From the NCBI RefSeq assembly GCF_017742235.1, contig NZ_JAGHKQ010000006.1:62001-126000 (forward strand): a DNA stretch of 64,000 bases, given 5' to 3'. Under the pieces are notes generated by a model, which saw nothing but the letters and a program-made list of their open reading frames with translations, did no database searches and was not told the DNA's origin. The translations under genes and the position numbers were made by a program. The first letter of the stretch is position 1. Every line of letters starts with the position of its first letter. Below, piece by piece: positions 32,283 to 41,832 of this stretch. Source of the stretch: Bacillus sp. 165 (GTDB lineage Bacteria > Bacillota > Bacilli > Bacillales > Bacillaceae_G).

Positions 32283-33104
32283 TTATTCCTCCTTAAGCCC
32301 TATGAAACTCAACATTCTTCCCGTTTTTCCTTTGTCTCTTCTATGGGAAAAGAATAAATTCTCTTCACAGCTTGTACAAAGAGACGAAACAAGAATATGA
32401 TCTTCCTGTATTCCTGCTTGCCTGCATAATAACCGGTTTACTTCCTTTAAATCCAGTTGATATTGTCCTTCAGACACAACATGAAAAGGTAGGTGAGCAT
32501 CATGTAATACGTGCTCAACCTTCTGAATAACACGGTCATCCACAACGTAACAACAAGAGCCTATAGCTGGTCCGATAGTGACATAAATATCTTCAACAGC
32601 AATCCCCTCTTGCTGAGTCCATTTTGTAATCATTTCATTTACAATATTCTTTACTGTTCCCTTCCACCCTGCATGAGCAAGACCAATCATCCCAGCACTA
32701 GGGGCGTAAAAATATAACGGTACGCAGTCGGCATAGCAGGATGTCAGTAATACATTCGGTTCATTTGTGTAAATTCCATCTGTTCCCGGTATACCGTCAC
32801 CGTATTGGAATACACCTTTTCCTTTATGATTTTGTGTTACTTTTACTACTCGATTTTCGTGTATTTGTTCTGAACAAACCCATGTATGTAATGGAAAATG
32901 AAGCTTGGAAGCCACTAACCTCCGATTTTGGTGAACAGCTTCTTCACGATCATTCACATGCAGTCCAAGATTCAAAGTAGAGTAATCGCCTTCACTGCTT
33001 CCATCTTCTTTTGTTGTAAATCCGACTGTCAATGCAGGATTCATGGCTTCCCAAGAGTTTAAACGCATTACGCTTTTATCGTATTGAAACGGTTCCTGCT
33101 TCAT
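32283..33104 (-). CDS. ylmD: PgeF/YfiH family peptidoglycan editing factor YlmD
   Basis: The product has 273 residues with the DUF152/laccase-like fold. The metal residues are seen as a His in CSEQIHENRVV, the Cys in TSCYADCVPLYF, and a His in GLAHAGWKGTV. Members were called polyphenol oxidases; E. coli YfiH is now described as an editing factor that removes wrong residues from peptidoglycan precursors, and others act as purine nucleoside phosphorylases. ATG at 33104 has GAGGGG upstream. It forms an operon with ylmE and sepF. Confidence 0.9.
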   Translation of the reverse strand: MKQEPFQYDKSVMRLNSWEAMNPALTVGFTTKEDGSSEGDYSTLNLGLHVNDREEAVHQNRRLVASKLHFPLHTWVCSEQIHENRVVKVTQNHKGKGVFQYGDGIPGTDGIYTNEPNVLLTSCYADCVPLYFYAPSAGMIGLAHAGWKGTVKNIVNEMITKWTQQEGIAVEDIYVTIGPAIGSCCYVVDDRVIQKVEHVLHDAHLPFHVVSEGQYQLDLKEVNRLLCRQAGIQEDHILVSSLCTSCEENLFFSHRRDKGKTGRMLSFIGLKEE

Positions 33105-33211
33105 ATAAAACCCCTCGTCGAAAAAATTATGGTACTTCTTGTCTATTTTACCATACTTTTATTCTTTCATGACGATGACTTGCAAAAAAGAAAGAAATGT
33201 AACATTTTTAA

Positions 33212-33484
33212 TTAAAATGTAGTCGTTTCTGCAGATTCCAATTGATGAGATTCCTGATGTACTTGAACAAGAATCACATCTTCTCCAATTTTAACAATAT
33301 GCTTCCACGGAATAACGATATCCTCTTCTTTTCCAAACAAGCCTAGCACCTTACCTGGTCTGGAAATCACAACTGCCTCAATTTTCCCTGTATTTAAATC
33401 AATATCAATATCCCCTATATTTCCAAGCTTTTTTCCATCTGATACACTAACAACATCCTTTAACTGAAATTCTGAAATACGCAT
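33212..33484 (-). CDS. ylmC: YlmC/YmxH family PRC-barrel protein
   Basis: The product has 90 residues, one PRC-barrel domain (FQLKDVVSVSDGKKLGNIGDIDIDL and VIPWKHIVKIGEDVILV). YlmC/YmxH proteins are widespread in spore formers and often lie beside sigG; the function is not known. ATG at 33484 has GGAGAG upstream. It lies between sigG and ylmD, and the 107-base gap to ylmD leaves room for a separate promoter. Confidence 0.9.
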   Translation of the reverse strand: MRISEFQLKDVVSVSDGKKLGNIGDIDIDLNTGKIEAVVISRPGKVLGLFGKEEDIVIPWKHIVKIGEDVILVQVHQESHQLESAETTTF

Positions 33485-33670
33485 ACTTACATCTCTCCTT
33501 TTATAGAATGCATAACAAAGAATTCCTAAGGAGCAGGACGGACCGTACCTGCCTTTCTTAAGTATATGAGGCTCAACATTCCTCTATGAAACTTACGAAG
33601 AATTTCATGTTATAACCCTTTGCATACTAGTACACTACGATAAATGAAATTAAACACACAGTTATGAATA

Positions 33671-33707
33671 AAAAATAAAAACTGTTCGTCTGCAGACGAA
33701 CAGTTTT
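33671..33707 (-). terminator. sigG terminator
   Basis: A 13-bp perfect stem (33678-33690 with 33695-33707, loop TGCA) overlaps the sigG stop codon and is followed by a T-rich run on the minus strand. Confidence 0.92.
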
Positions 33708-34485
33708 AGCCTTGAATATTTTTATTCATTTGTTTGATAGCCGACTTTTCCAAGCGAGAAACCTGCGCTTGAGAAATACCAATTTCTTCAGCTACTTCCA
33801 TTTGGGTCTTTCCTTGGAAAAAGCGTTTGCGAATAATCATCTTCTCCCGATCATTCAACCGCTTCATTCCCTCTTTCAATGCCAACTCTTCTACCCACTG
33901 CTCGTCCCGCTGCCGGTCATCACTTAATTGGTCCATAACAAAAATAGGATCACCGCCATCGTTGTATATCGGTTCAAACAGTGAAACAGGATCTTGGATA
34001 GCATCTAAAGCAAAAACTATTTCTTCATGAGTGACTCCAAGCACCGCTGCAATATCAGCAGCAGTCGGTTCTTTTGAGTTTTCTGCCATCAGCCTTTCTC
34101 TAACTTGAAGAGCCTTATAGGCAATATCACGTAGCGAACGCGATACTCGAATTGGATTGTTGTCACGTAAATATCTTCGGATTTCTCCGATAATCATCGG
34201 CACAGCGTATGTTGAAAATTTAACATTTTGACTTAAATCGAAGTTATCGATGGATTTCATAAGTCCGATGCAGCCAACTTGAAATAAATCGTCAACAAAC
34301 TCCCCTCTGTTGTTAAATCGTTGAATGACGCTTAATACAAGTCTCAAATTCCCGTTTACAAGCTTCTCTCGTGCGGCAATTTCTCCACTCTGCATTTGTT
34401 GAAAAAGCTTTCTCATTTCATCATTTTTGAGTACTGGAAGCTTTGATGTGTCTACTCCGCATATTTCAACCTTGTTTCTAGTCAA
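33706..34485 (-). CDS. sigG: Sporulation sigma factor sigma-G
   Basis: The product has 259 residues. It matches B. subtilis sigma-G throughout, with the N-terminus RNKVEICGVDTSKLPVL, region 2 (FSTYAVPMIIGEIRRYLRDN), and region 4 helix-turn-helix (TQMEVAEEIGISQAQVSRLEK). It directs late forespore transcription. The start is TTG at 34485, six bases after GGAGGG; a weak start may limit its translation. A sigma-F/G-type promoter lies between sigE and sigG, so it can be made separately in the forespore. Confidence 0.97.
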   Translation of the reverse strand: MTRNKVEICGVDTSKLPVLKNDEMRKLFQQMQSGEIAAREKLVNGNLRLVLSVIQRFNNRGEFVDDLFQVGCIGLMKSIDNFDLSQNVKFSTYAVPMIIGEIRRYLRDNNPIRVSRSLRDIAYKALQVRERLMAENSKEPTAADIAAVLGVTHEEIVFALDAIQDPVSLFEPIYNDGGDPIFVMDQLSDDRQRDEQWVEELALKEGMKRLNDREKMIIRKRFFQGKTQMEVAEEIGISQAQVSRLEKSAIKQMNKNIQG

Positions 34486-34522
34486 TGTCTTCCCTCCTAC
34501 CGGGAGTTGCTGTACAGTGTAA

Positions 34523-34550
34523 AGTATCTCCTTAAGAGGGAATTTTATGC
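34523..34550 (-). promoter_or_regulatory. Candidate sigma-F/sigma-G promoter of sigG
   Basis: On the minus strand, GCATA (34546-34550) and GGAGATACT (34523-34531) are separated by 14 bases and resemble the sigma-F consensus (GYATA, about 15 bp, GGNNANN). The position, 38 bases before the sigG start, suits forespore expression. Confidence 0.6.
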
Positions 34551-34571
34551 ATTGACTAGCATGGTGAAATA

Positions 34572-35291
34572 TTACACCATTTTATTGAATTCCTTTCGTA
34601 ATCGCTTTATAATGCGCTTTTCCAATCGTGAAATATAGGATTGTGAAATTCCAAGCATATCCGCTACATCCTTTTGTGTTTTTTCCTCCGTCCCATCCAG
34701 TCCAAAGCGCAGCTCCATAATTTGTTTTTCCCGTTCATTCAACTGATGGAGAGCTTTCACAAGCAAATTACGATTTACATTGGCTTCTAAATCCTTTGTA
34801 ATAATATCTTCTTCCGTTCCAAGCACATCGGATAGAAGCAGCTCATTGCCGTCCCAATCAATATTAAGTGGCTCATCAAACGAAACCTCAGAGCGATTTT
34901 TATTATTGCGGCGTAAATGCATTAAAATTTCATTTTCAATACAGCGTGATGCATACGTAGCAAGCTTAATTTTTTTCTCAGGATTGAACGTATTTACTGC
35001 CTTTATGAGACCGATTGTACCTATACTGATTAAATCTTCAATATTAATCCCTGTATTTTCAAATTTTCGCGCTATGTAGACAACAAGGCGAAGATTTCTT
35101 TCAATTAATAGAGATCGCGCTGCCTGATCACCGTTAGGAAGCTTTTGTAACAATACTTCCTCTTCTTCTTTCGTAAGAGGAGGCGGCAACGCTTCACTTC
35201 CTCCTATATAATAAATTTCATCGGTCTTAATTCCTAGTTTCAGTAATAATTTATACCATAGATACGTAAAACGAATCTTCCATTTTTGCAT
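34572..35291 (-). CDS. sigE: Sporulation sigma factor sigma-E precursor
   Basis: The product has 239 residues. The N-terminal pro-sequence ([20 protein letters not shown]...) is amphipathic and basic, and is cut by SpoIIGA near residue 27, before [16 protein letters not shown]. Regions 2 and 4 are clear: [19 protein letters not shown] and [19 protein letters not shown]. Mature sigma-E starts mother-cell gene expression. ATG at 35291 has AAGGAGG upstream. It is the second gene of the spoIIG operon. Confidence 0.97.
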   Translation of the reverse strand: MQKWKIRFTYLWYKLLLKLGIKTDEIYYIGGSEALPPPLTKEEEEVLLQKLPNGDQAARSLLIERNLRLVVYIARKFENTGINIEDLISIGTIGLIKAVNTFNPEKKIKLATYASRCIENEILMHLRRNNKNRSEVSFDEPLNIDWDGNELLLSDVLGTEEDIITKDLEANVNRNLLVKALHQLNEREKQIMELRFGLDGTEEKTQKDVADMLGISQSYISRLEKRIIKRLRKEFNKMV

Positions 35292-35372
35292 GCTTTCTAC
35301 CTCCTTAAATGTGTATTCCGCTTAGTGACAAGCATATATTCTCATGTACTTGTTTCTTACAAAAAGCTGAGT

Positions 35373-36278
35373 TTATGCTGTATAAGAAAGAAACATCTTA
35401 GGATGTAAAATACAATGGTACTCATTATCTGTGGATAGTGTTGTATGATTCAGTCCAATTAAAACCTTTGTCACGGTATGGTTCTCCCCGTTATGGAGAA
35501 GATGAACCGCATCCGGCCGGATTGCGGCTAAAAATTGATGCTGTTGTCCAACACCGCGATATGGAATGATGCGAAGCCTATTCAGCCAAAACGGATCTTC
35601 TGTCGTTTCTGTAATTGCCATAATATTTTTAGAATGCTCAATGAGCCAAGCTGGAAATAATTCTCGTGCATGCTGTACATCTAGTATCATGACAGGTAAT
35701 TTAGAAATGGGGTCGTACAATTGGTTTCCACTATCAATGAGACCGTCGATTTCAATTGTCTGTTCACCAATTGTAATGTTGACCTTTACAATTTGGTCGT
35801 ATTTCAGTTTTTTGACCTCGATGCTTTCAATTCTTTGTTTTGAGAAATAGAGGATAATCGGAAAGCCAATCAAAACAAACAACCAGCTCACAGGATCTCC
35901 AAAGCTAATAGAATTCGCATTTACAACATCATGCGGCAAAATATCAGATTGAATAAAATAATGCAGTCCGATAAGCCCTCCACCTACCATAAATGTTACA
36001 AAATAGAACATCATAACCGTTTGAAAAAAAGTACGAAATCTTTGAAAACCAAATACTGTATACACCATAACAACAGAGTACAGCAGTTTAGCGATAGGAT
36101 GATTCATAATGTACGCAAACGGAGTAAAAGCAAAGATGACGATAGTAGACCCGATAAACGCTCCAAGCAGTACTTTCCATCGCTTCACTTTTCGTTTCAA
36201 AATAACTGCTGTCAATAAAAGCAATAAACCATCGATACAAAAGTTTAATAGCCATATCACATCAGCATATACAACCAA
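35373..36278 (-). CDS. spoIIGA: Sigma-E processing aspartic protease SpoIIGA
   Basis: The product has 301 residues. Five membrane helices fill residues 1-155, and the C-terminal protease domain has the aspartic motif GLIDSGNQLYDP near residue 190, whose Asp is the catalytic residue. In the septal membrane it cuts pro-sigma-E after the signal of the forespore protein SpoIIR. The start is TTG at 36278 (TTG GTT GTA), with GGGGA nearby; no ATG start matches the family N-terminus. It is first in the spoIIG operon behind a Spo0A-type promoter. Confidence 0.95.
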   Translation of the reverse strand: MVVYADVIWLLNFCIDGLLLLLTAVILKRKVKRWKVLLGAFIGSTIVIFAFTPFAYIMNHPIAKLLYSVVMVYTVFGFQRFRTFFQTVMMFYFVTFMVGGGLIGLHYFIQSDILPHDVVNANSISFGDPVSWLFVLIGFPIILYFSKQRIESIEVKKLKYDQIVKVNITIGEQTIEIDGLIDSGNQLYDPISKLPVMILDVQHARELFPAWLIEHSKNIMAITETTEDPFWLNRLRIIPYRGVGQQHQFLAAIRPDAVHLLHNGENHTVTKVLIGLNHTTLSTDNEYHCILHPKMFLSYTA

Positions 36279-36328
36279 TCCCCTTATCCCCCCGCATATG
36301 GTACGAGCTCTAATATAAACTTGAAACT

Positions 36329-36362
36329 AGTATAATGCAGAAGAACTAGGAAAGTCTGTCAA
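36329..36362 (-). promoter_or_regulatory. spoIIG promoter with 22-bp spacer
   Basis: On the minus strand, TTGACA (36357-36362) and TATACT (36329-36334) are 22 bp apart instead of 17. The same odd spacing is known for the B. subtilis spoIIG promoter, which needs Spo0A~P to bind the -35 region. A partial 0A-box (TGTCAAT) overlaps the -35 box. Confidence 0.75.
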
Positions 36363-36476
36363 TTTCTGTAATGAAATACAATATTATTTTGCTGATTTTC
36401 CTCTTAATTTGTAAATTCATTCAAAAACACAGCATCCACATCATTTTTTAGTAAATTTCCCCTACTACTTTCATAG

Positions 36477-36505
36477 AAAAAGAGCGAAGGGATATCCCTC
36501 GCTCT
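36477..36505 (-). terminator. ftsZ terminator
   Basis: AGAGCGAAGGG and CCCTCGCTCT form a stem (36481-36505) with a T-tract on the minus strand, immediately after ftsZ. Confidence 0.9.
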
Positions 36506-36516
36506 TTTGTCTTTTG

Positions 36517-37671
36517 TTATCGTCTGCGGCGATTTCGTAAAAACGCCGGAATATCAATGTCATCTACTTGAGTATTTGTACGAGATACTTCACGAACTGA
36601 AGTTTCCTCACGCTGTGTTTCACGAGTGTTTTCACGGGAAACTTCTTTCTTTGGAGCCGTTGCCGATTGTGCTACTGCATTTGCACGAGTAGCTGGTTTT
36701 GGCGGCTGTGTAAGTACGTTTTCATCAAACCCTGTCGCAATTACAGTTACGATAATTTCATCCTTCAAATTCTCATTAATAACAGATCCGAAAATCATGT
36801 TTACTTCTAAATCAGAAGCAGACGCTACAATATCTGCCGCTTCTTGTACTTCATATAAACTTAGATTAGTTCCGCCAGTAATATTCATAAGTACCCCTTG
36901 AGCACCATCGATAGAGGTTTCAAGAAGCGGACTTGAAATAGCTTTTTTCGCAGCCTCTGCTGCACGATTTTCTCCAGTACCAACACCAATTCCCATTAAC
37001 GCTGAGCCTCTGTTAGACATAATTGTTTTTACGTCAGCGAAATCAAGGTTAATTAGCCCCGGTACTGCAATCAGATCAGAAATACCTTGTACCCCTTGAC
37101 GTAATACGTTGTCTGCTTCACGGAAAGCTTCCAGCATCGGTGTATTACGATCCACAATCTCCAATAGGCGATCGTTCGGAATTACAATCAAAGTATCTAC
37201 ATTTTCTTTAAAGGCTGCAATTCCTGAGGCTGCTTGAGTAGCACGCTTTCGTCCTTCAAACGTGAATGGACGCGTTACTACACCTACTGTTAATGCACCT
37301 AGCTCTTTTGCAATCTGAGCTATAACAGGAGCTGCTCCTGTACCTGTTCCACCGCCCATTCCAGCTGTAACAAATACCATGTCCGCTCCGCGAAGCGCTT
37401 CTTGGATTTGCTCTTTACTTTCTTCTGCGGCTTTCTTTCCTACTTCAGGGTTGGCTCCAGCACCTAATCCTCGCGTAAGCTTTGCCCCAATTTGCATTTT
37501 AATTTCTGCTTTTGATAGGTTGAGTGCTTGCGCATCTGTGTTTACTGCAATAAAGTCCACACCTTGTACACCATGCTCAATCATACGATTTACCGCATTG
37601 TTTCCGCCGCCGCCAACACCAATTACTTTTATATTTGCCAACTGATCAACACTAGTATCAAACTCTAACAT
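36517..37671 (-). CDS. ftsZ: Cell division protein FtsZ
   Basis: The product has 384 residues. The tubulin signature [10 protein letters not shown] is near residue 104, the GTPase T7 loop ([11 protein letters not shown]) near residue 207. A variable linker (about 320-365) leads to the conserved C-terminal peptide [15 protein letters not shown], which binds FtsA, SepF and EzrA. FtsZ forms the Z-ring. ATG at 37671 has AGGGGG upstream. It is the last gene of the dcw cluster, just after ftsA. Confidence 0.98.
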   Translation of the reverse strand: MLEFDTSVDQLANIKVIGVGGGGNNAVNRMIEHGVQGVDFIAVNTDAQALNLSKAEIKMQIGAKLTRGLGAGANPEVGKKAAEESKEQIQEALRGADMVFVTAGMGGGTGTGAAPVIAQIAKELGALTVGVVTRPFTFEGRKRATQAASGIAAFKENVDTLIVIPNDRLLEIVDRNTPMLEAFREADNVLRQGVQGISDLIAVPGLINLDFADVKTIMSNRGSALMGIGVGTGENRAAEAAKKAISSPLLETSIDGAQGVLMNITGGTNLSLYEVQEAADIVASASDLEVNMIFGSVINENLKDEIIVTVIATGFDENVLTQPPKPATRANAVAQSATAPKKEVSRENTRETQREETSVREVSRTNTQVDDIDIPAFLRNRRRR

Positions 37672-37715
37672 GTCGGAATCCCCCTAAAACTCGAATTTCT
37701 TTCGTTGCCTTTATA

Positions 37716-38999
37716 CTATTCCCACAAATAACGGAATACTTTTTTTACTTTTGACATAACTTTTGCATCTTCATTTTGCTTTTGCTTAACCGGCTGCGGG
37801 TTATAATTGGCTGTATTTCGGCGGTCGAAGCTTTCTGCTTTTTCCTGTACTGCCTTGCTGCCTTTCAGTTTTGCTTTTTGGTATGCTTTTTTAATCAGAC
37901 CAACACCGATTGTATACTGCGGCTCACGCACACCGATATAATCTGGAGTAGCAACACGAACCGTTTGGTTTAATACAATTTGTGCTATATCAAGCACTCC
38001 TGGCATTGAAACTACTCCGCCTGTTAATACATAGCCTCCAGGAAGTGGCTGCTTGAAGCCGAATCTTTTCAGTTCTTGCTGAACAAAGAGCAAGATTTCT
38101 TCCAATCTGGCCTCAATGATATCGGCCAAATCCACTTGCGTATACTGTTTATTTTGATCGCTTCCCATTATAGAAACGGTAAACATCTCTTCTTCCGATG
38201 CTGTATCGTAAAAGGCATGTCCATATTTGATTTTAAGCTGCTCTGCTTGCTCTGTAGATGTCTTTAAACCTATGGCGATATCCTTTGTAATGTGATCTCC
38301 CCCAAGCGGAAGAACGCTCGACACAACTAATTCTCCGTCTAAAAAGACTGATAGAGTAGTAGAACCGCCTCCAATATCAACTAAAACAACACCCATGTTC
38401 TTCTCATCCTTCGAGAGAGCAAGGGAGCCTGCGGCAAGTGGCTGTAAACTAATATCAATTACTTCGAGCCCGGCTCTTTCTACACATCGGAGTAAATTAT
38501 GTAATAAGGTCTTGGCTCCTGTAACGAGCATTCCTTCCATTTCTAGACGAACCCCGATCATTCCCCTTGGGTCATTAATTTCATCCAATCCGTCGACGAT
38601 AAATTCACGTGGTACGACCTCAATGATTTCGCGTTCCGGCGGAATAGAAACAACTTGTGCGGCCTCTAGCACACGTTGTACATCTTCATTGCCTATTTCT
38701 CGATTTTCACTTGAAACTGCGACAACGCCATGACAAGGAAGCAATTGTACTTGATTTGCACTGACTCCGACCACTACCCGCTCAATATGAATTCCGACCA
38801 TCCGCTCCGCTTGTTCAATTGCTTTTCTAATAGATTGTACTGTTTCATCTATGTCAACAATGGAGCCTTTTTTTAATCCATTTGATTTAACATTTCCCAC
38901 ACCAATAATGTTCAAAGTATCGTTCATCATTTCGCCAATGATTACTTTTACATTGGATGTACCGATGTCGAGACTTACGTATATTTCATTGCTGTTCAT
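37716..38999 (-). CDS. ftsA: Cell division protein FtsA
   Basis: The product has 427 residues. It is an actin-like ATPase with the phosphate-1 motif SLDIGTSNVKVIIGE near residue 9 and phosphate-2 motif VVLVDIGGGSTTLSVF near residue 203. The C-terminus (KVMSKVKKVFRYLWE) is the amphipathic helix that anchors it to membrane. FtsA ties FtsZ filaments to membrane and the late divisome. ATG at 38999 has AAAGGAGGTG upstream. Confidence 0.97.
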   Translation of the reverse strand: MNSNEIYVSLDIGTSNVKVIIGEMMNDTLNIIGVGNVKSNGLKKGSIVDIDETVQSIRKAIEQAERMVGIHIERVVVGVSANQVQLLPCHGVVAVSSENREIGNEDVQRVLEAAQVVSIPPEREIIEVVPREFIVDGLDEINDPRGMIGVRLEMEGMLVTGAKTLLHNLLRCVERAGLEVIDISLQPLAAGSLALSKDEKNMGVVLVDIGGGSTTLSVFLDGELVVSSVLPLGGDHITKDIAIGLKTSTEQAEQLKIKYGHAFYDTASEEEMFTVSIMGSDQNKQYTQVDLADIIEARLEEILLFVQQELKRFGFKQPLPGGYVLTGGVVSMPGVLDIAQIVLNQTVRVATPDYIGVREPQYTIGVGLIKKAYQKAKLKGSKAVQEKAESFDRRNTANYNPQPVKQKQNEDAKVMSKVKKVFRYLWE

Positions 39000-39129
39000 A
39001 CTGTGGCACCTCCTTTTTATTTATACCATAAAAATTTATCTATTGAACAACAATCGTGTTACAATTATATTTATAAGAAAAATATTCAACATTTACGTAC
39101 GTTTCCCTTTTTTTACGTTCATATTTTTC

Positions 39130-39480
39130 TTATTTTTGTGAAGTATTCATTCGTTTTGCAATAATGAGTCTCCGGATTACAGCAATATTTTGGAACAGTC
39201 TCACACCAAAGGCGAAAATTGCTGCTAGATATAAGTCTACACCAAGATGGACACCGAGAAAAGCCAAACTTGCCGCAAGGATTATATTAAAAAAGAAGCC
39301 AGTGATAAATACCACTTCATCGTATACATTTTGCAAATGAGCCCTTATTCCTCCAAATAAAGTATCCAATGCCGCCAGGACAGCGATAGATAAATAGTTA
39401 GAATACTCTTCAGGTATTTGTAAATCTGAACTGAGTCCCAATACAATCCCAATCAGCAATCCGAGAATTGGAAGCCACAT
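39130..39480 (-). CDS. sbp: Small basic protein Sbp (DUF1290)
   Basis: The product has 116 residues with three membrane helices and an intervening soluble strand (QIPEEYSNYLSIAVLAALDTLFGGIRAHLQ). It matches the DUF1290 family. Members are found beside ftsA in Bacillus; the function is not known. ATG at 39480 has AAGGGGG upstream. It starts one base after the ylxX stop. Confidence 0.9.
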   Translation of the reverse strand: MWLPILGLLIGIVLGLSSDLQIPEEYSNYLSIAVLAALDTLFGGIRAHLQNVYDEVVFITGFFFNIILAASLAFLGVHLGVDLYLAAIFAFGVRLFQNIAVIRRLIIAKRMNTSQK

Positions 39481-39481
39481 G

Positions 39482-40198
39482 CTATTTTCCCCCTTCTTCT
39501 ATCCCGACAGCCTCCATATGGGTTAATCGAATCGGGCGTTCGTATGCTTGAATTATAATATTCTTTGACGGCTCGGACATAGTGAGTTCAATATTATCAA
39601 TTGCAAAATAATCAAAAACATTGGAACCCTTCATTCTGTCATATAACTTTTGATTATCTACAGCAAGAACTTTTATTTCAATTGGCATCGTTCCTAGAGG
39701 GACATTGTTGATAGAAGTTCGTCCATTAACATCCCGAATTGATGATGTAACCACAATTCTTTGATCACCAATCATAATTGCTTCTGCTCCGTTTGTATGT
39801 AGTTCATTGACTAGATGCTGCAGAGTTTGAGGTGATAAGACAGGCGCAGGTTGGCCAGGCACTATGTCTCCAAATAACGGAGCGAGGCGCAAAATAATTC
39901 CTGAACCAGTTATGTCCGTTAATCCGGCCTCCTCTTGTAGCTGTCTCAATGTTTTTTCAAGAGCTTTTTGCTTGTTTTCTTTTTCTTTGCTCTTATAACT
40001 TTCGAGCTGTGCTTCGTACTTTCTCACTTCTTTTAGTAAATTTACTTGTGTTTCTTGCTCTGTTTTTAATTGATCCTTCAATTGCCATTCATCTCTTGTA
40101 TCTGGCTCATTTGGTTGCTTCACTGTTTCATATTGCACAGCAACCATAAAACCAATAATCAATGCAATTAATGAAAAATGCAATTTCTTTTTACTCAC
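39482..40198 (-). CDS. ylxX: DUF881 membrane-anchored protein YlxX
   Basis: The product has 238 residues. One membrane helix at residues 7-23 is followed by a coiled coil (about 45-95, KTEQETQVNLLKEVRKYEAQL) and an extracellular DUF881 domain (GIILRLAP, EAIMIGDQRIV). It probably lies on the outer face of the membrane. It is a paralogue of the adjacent ylxW product. GTG at 40198 is the start, with AGGTGA upstream. Its role in division is inferred only from position. Confidence 0.85.
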   Translation of the reverse strand: MSKKKLHFSLIALIIGFMVAVQYETVKQPNEPDTRDEWQLKDQLKTEQETQVNLLKEVRKYEAQLESYKSKEKENKQKALEKTLRQLQEEAGLTDITGSGIILRLAPLFGDIVPGQPAPVLSPQTLQHLVNELHTNGAEAIMIGDQRIVVTSSIRDVNGRTSINNVPLGTMPIEIKVLAVDNQKLYDRMKGSNVFDYFAIDNIELTMSEPSKNIIIQAYERPIRLTHMEAVGIEEGGK

Positions 40199-40259
40199 AG
40201 CCGTTCACCTTTATCCCGCTCCTAAAGATAATTCATATTTTAAAGTCTCTTACTGTCTG

Positions 40260-40955
40260 TTATTTTTTATAAGAAGGTTCTAATACGATGTCGTTTTTCG
40301 TTACTGCTTTTGCCCCAATATTATCCCGTGCAAACTGGTCCATTATCCCTCCTGGAATATGCAATGCCCCATCTAACACTGCTGGGTCTCCTATTGCAGT
40401 AATAACAAACGGCGCAGGATGTTCCGTTCCGTCCACATTGATTACCGGACCGATACAAGTAACATATGAATTGTCGGAAAGACGTTGACCATTAACAGCT
40501 AATGCACTGGCGCCAGCCGCACGAAGTTCGTTAAGTAGAGCTTGGATATGACCATCATGAACTAAATAGTTATTTACATTTTTATCTGCAGGAATATTCG
40601 CAGCATCTGACAATGTAACTTCTACTCCCTCGCCCTTCACCTTCACCGCGCCTAAATACATGCGCAGCTGCCCTACTTCCTTTACTACACCTTTCAATTT
40701 GCTTTCTTGATCAGCAAACTTTTGCTCTTCTGCTCTTGCTTTTTCTTGAAGCCTAGCCACTTGGTTCTCAAGTTTTGAATTTGTCTGCTCTTGTTCAATC
40801 AGCATAGAGCGAAGCTCATACTCTCTGTCCCATTGCGCATTAGGAGTTTGTGTCACCTTCAGCTTTTTTGACGTAAAAGAATACGAATACGCAACCATAA
40901 AACCAAGCACGAGGCAAACCAACGAAAGCAAAACATAATTCCCTTTAATTTTCAT
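40260..40955 (-). CDS. ylxW: DUF881 membrane-anchored protein YlxW
   Basis: The product is about 231 residues. One membrane helix (MKIKGNYVLLSLVCLVLGFM start), a coiled coil at about residues 40-80, and a DUF881 domain (GVEVTLSDAAN, GASALAVNGQRL) follow. It is a paralogue of ylxX. The 3' end of divIB overlaps the start. I chose ATG at 40955; another ATG lies at 40967 but directly abuts the GGAGG site. The function is not known. Confidence 0.82.
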   Translation of the reverse strand: MKIKGNYVLLSLVCLVLGFMVAYSYSFTSKKLKVTQTPNAQWDREYELRSMLIEQEQTNSKLENQVARLQEKARAEEQKFADQESKLKGVVKEVGQLRMYLGAVKVKGEGVEVTLSDAANIPADKNVNNYLVHDGHIQALLNELRAAGASALAVNGQRLSDNSYVTCIGPVINVDGTEHPAPFVITAIGDPAVLDGALHIPGGIMDQFARDNIGAKAVTKNDIVLEPSYKK

Positions 40956-41718
40956 TGTTTTTTTCATCCTCCGTAGCATACGGTTCAAAATATGCGCCTA
41001 CTTCTAAATGGATAATCCCTTTTTTGTATTCCTTTGCTTGCTCTAAAATAAGAGGATACGCTCTCATCTTTTCAGCAAAATCCCGTACAGACGCGCTCAC
41101 TTCATATCCTTCATTCATGTACAGGGTAATATGTAACGGGTCGGAGGAAAGAGGCGCAAAAGAAATTTCAGAGATGGACCTAAAAATACTGTCAGGCAGC
41201 TTTTTCAGCTCAAGCGCCATTTCTTTTATATGCTTGTCCTTGCTCCAATTCAACATAAACGGCGCACTGACCCTTCCTTGTTTCCCCTCTATGGGTGAAA
41301 GCAGAGTTCCATTTTCAAGCAAAGGATACCATTTGTCTCTTTTTTTTATGTATCCAACTGTTTTGTATTCTTCGATTGTTACAGCGATTTTATTAGGAAA
41401 GATTTTTTTAATAGATGCATTTTTAATTTCTTTTTGTGCAATAAGATTCTGCTTTGCTTTTTTAGCAGAAGTGCGGAAATAGTCAGTCTGATATGTGATG
41501 CCGGAAATTTTCATGATTTGTTTGTCGGTTAAATAATGATTTCCTTTGATTGAAATAGAGGATACATCACCTAACGGAGAACGAAAGTATGTAACACACG
41601 CCAGCAGCAAGAATAAAATGGAAACATATAAAATTAAGCGTCTATTTGCTTTTTTTCGCTTCTGATCTTTCAGTTTCGGGACCCGATTGTTCAGTTGAAT
41701 CACTTTTTCCTCTCTCAT
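40945..41718 (-). CDS. divIB: Cell division protein DivIB (FtsQ)
   Basis: The product has 257 residues. A short cytoplasmic N-terminus rich in Lys/Arg is followed by a membrane helix (RLILYVSILFLLLACVTYF) and an extracytoplasmic POTRA domain (VSSISIKGNHYLTDKQIMKISGI), then the beta domain and a charged tail. It stabilises the FtsL/DivIC complex with the septal PBPs. I chose ATG at 41718 with GGGGGA upstream. Confidence 0.93.
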   Translation of the reverse strand: MREEKVIQLNNRVPKLKDQKRKKANRRLILYVSILFLLLACVTYFRSPLGDVSSISIKGNHYLTDKQIMKISGITYQTDYFRTSAKKAKQNLIAQKEIKNASIKKIFPNKIAVTIEEYKTVGYIKKRDKWYPLLENGTLLSPIEGKQGRVSAPFMLNWSKDKHIKEMALELKKLPDSIFRSISEISFAPLSSDPLHITLYMNEGYEVSASVRDFAEKMRAYPLILEQAKEYKKGIIHLEVGAYFEPYATEDEKNNEN

Positions 41719-41737
41719 TCTCCATCCCCCGATATGT

Positions 41738-41770
41738 AATATAAAGAACGGCATGCTAATCATGCCGTTC
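41738..41770 (-). terminator. Hairpin after murB
   Basis: GAACGGCATG and CATGCCGTTC (41746-41770) form a 10-bp stem; on the minus strand TTTATATT follows. It lies 60 bases after murB and just before divIB, and could reduce read-through into divIB. Confidence 0.55.
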
Positions 41771-41832
41771 TTTTAGCTCCATTATAGCACAAATTTGTGA
41801 ACATGAAGTAACAAGTTATCTCTTATCTCTAA

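Noticed and set aside
34552-34580. Terminator between sigE and sigG
   Set aside because: An ATGGTG/CACCAT dyad overlaps the sigE stop, but the stem is short and there is no T-tract.
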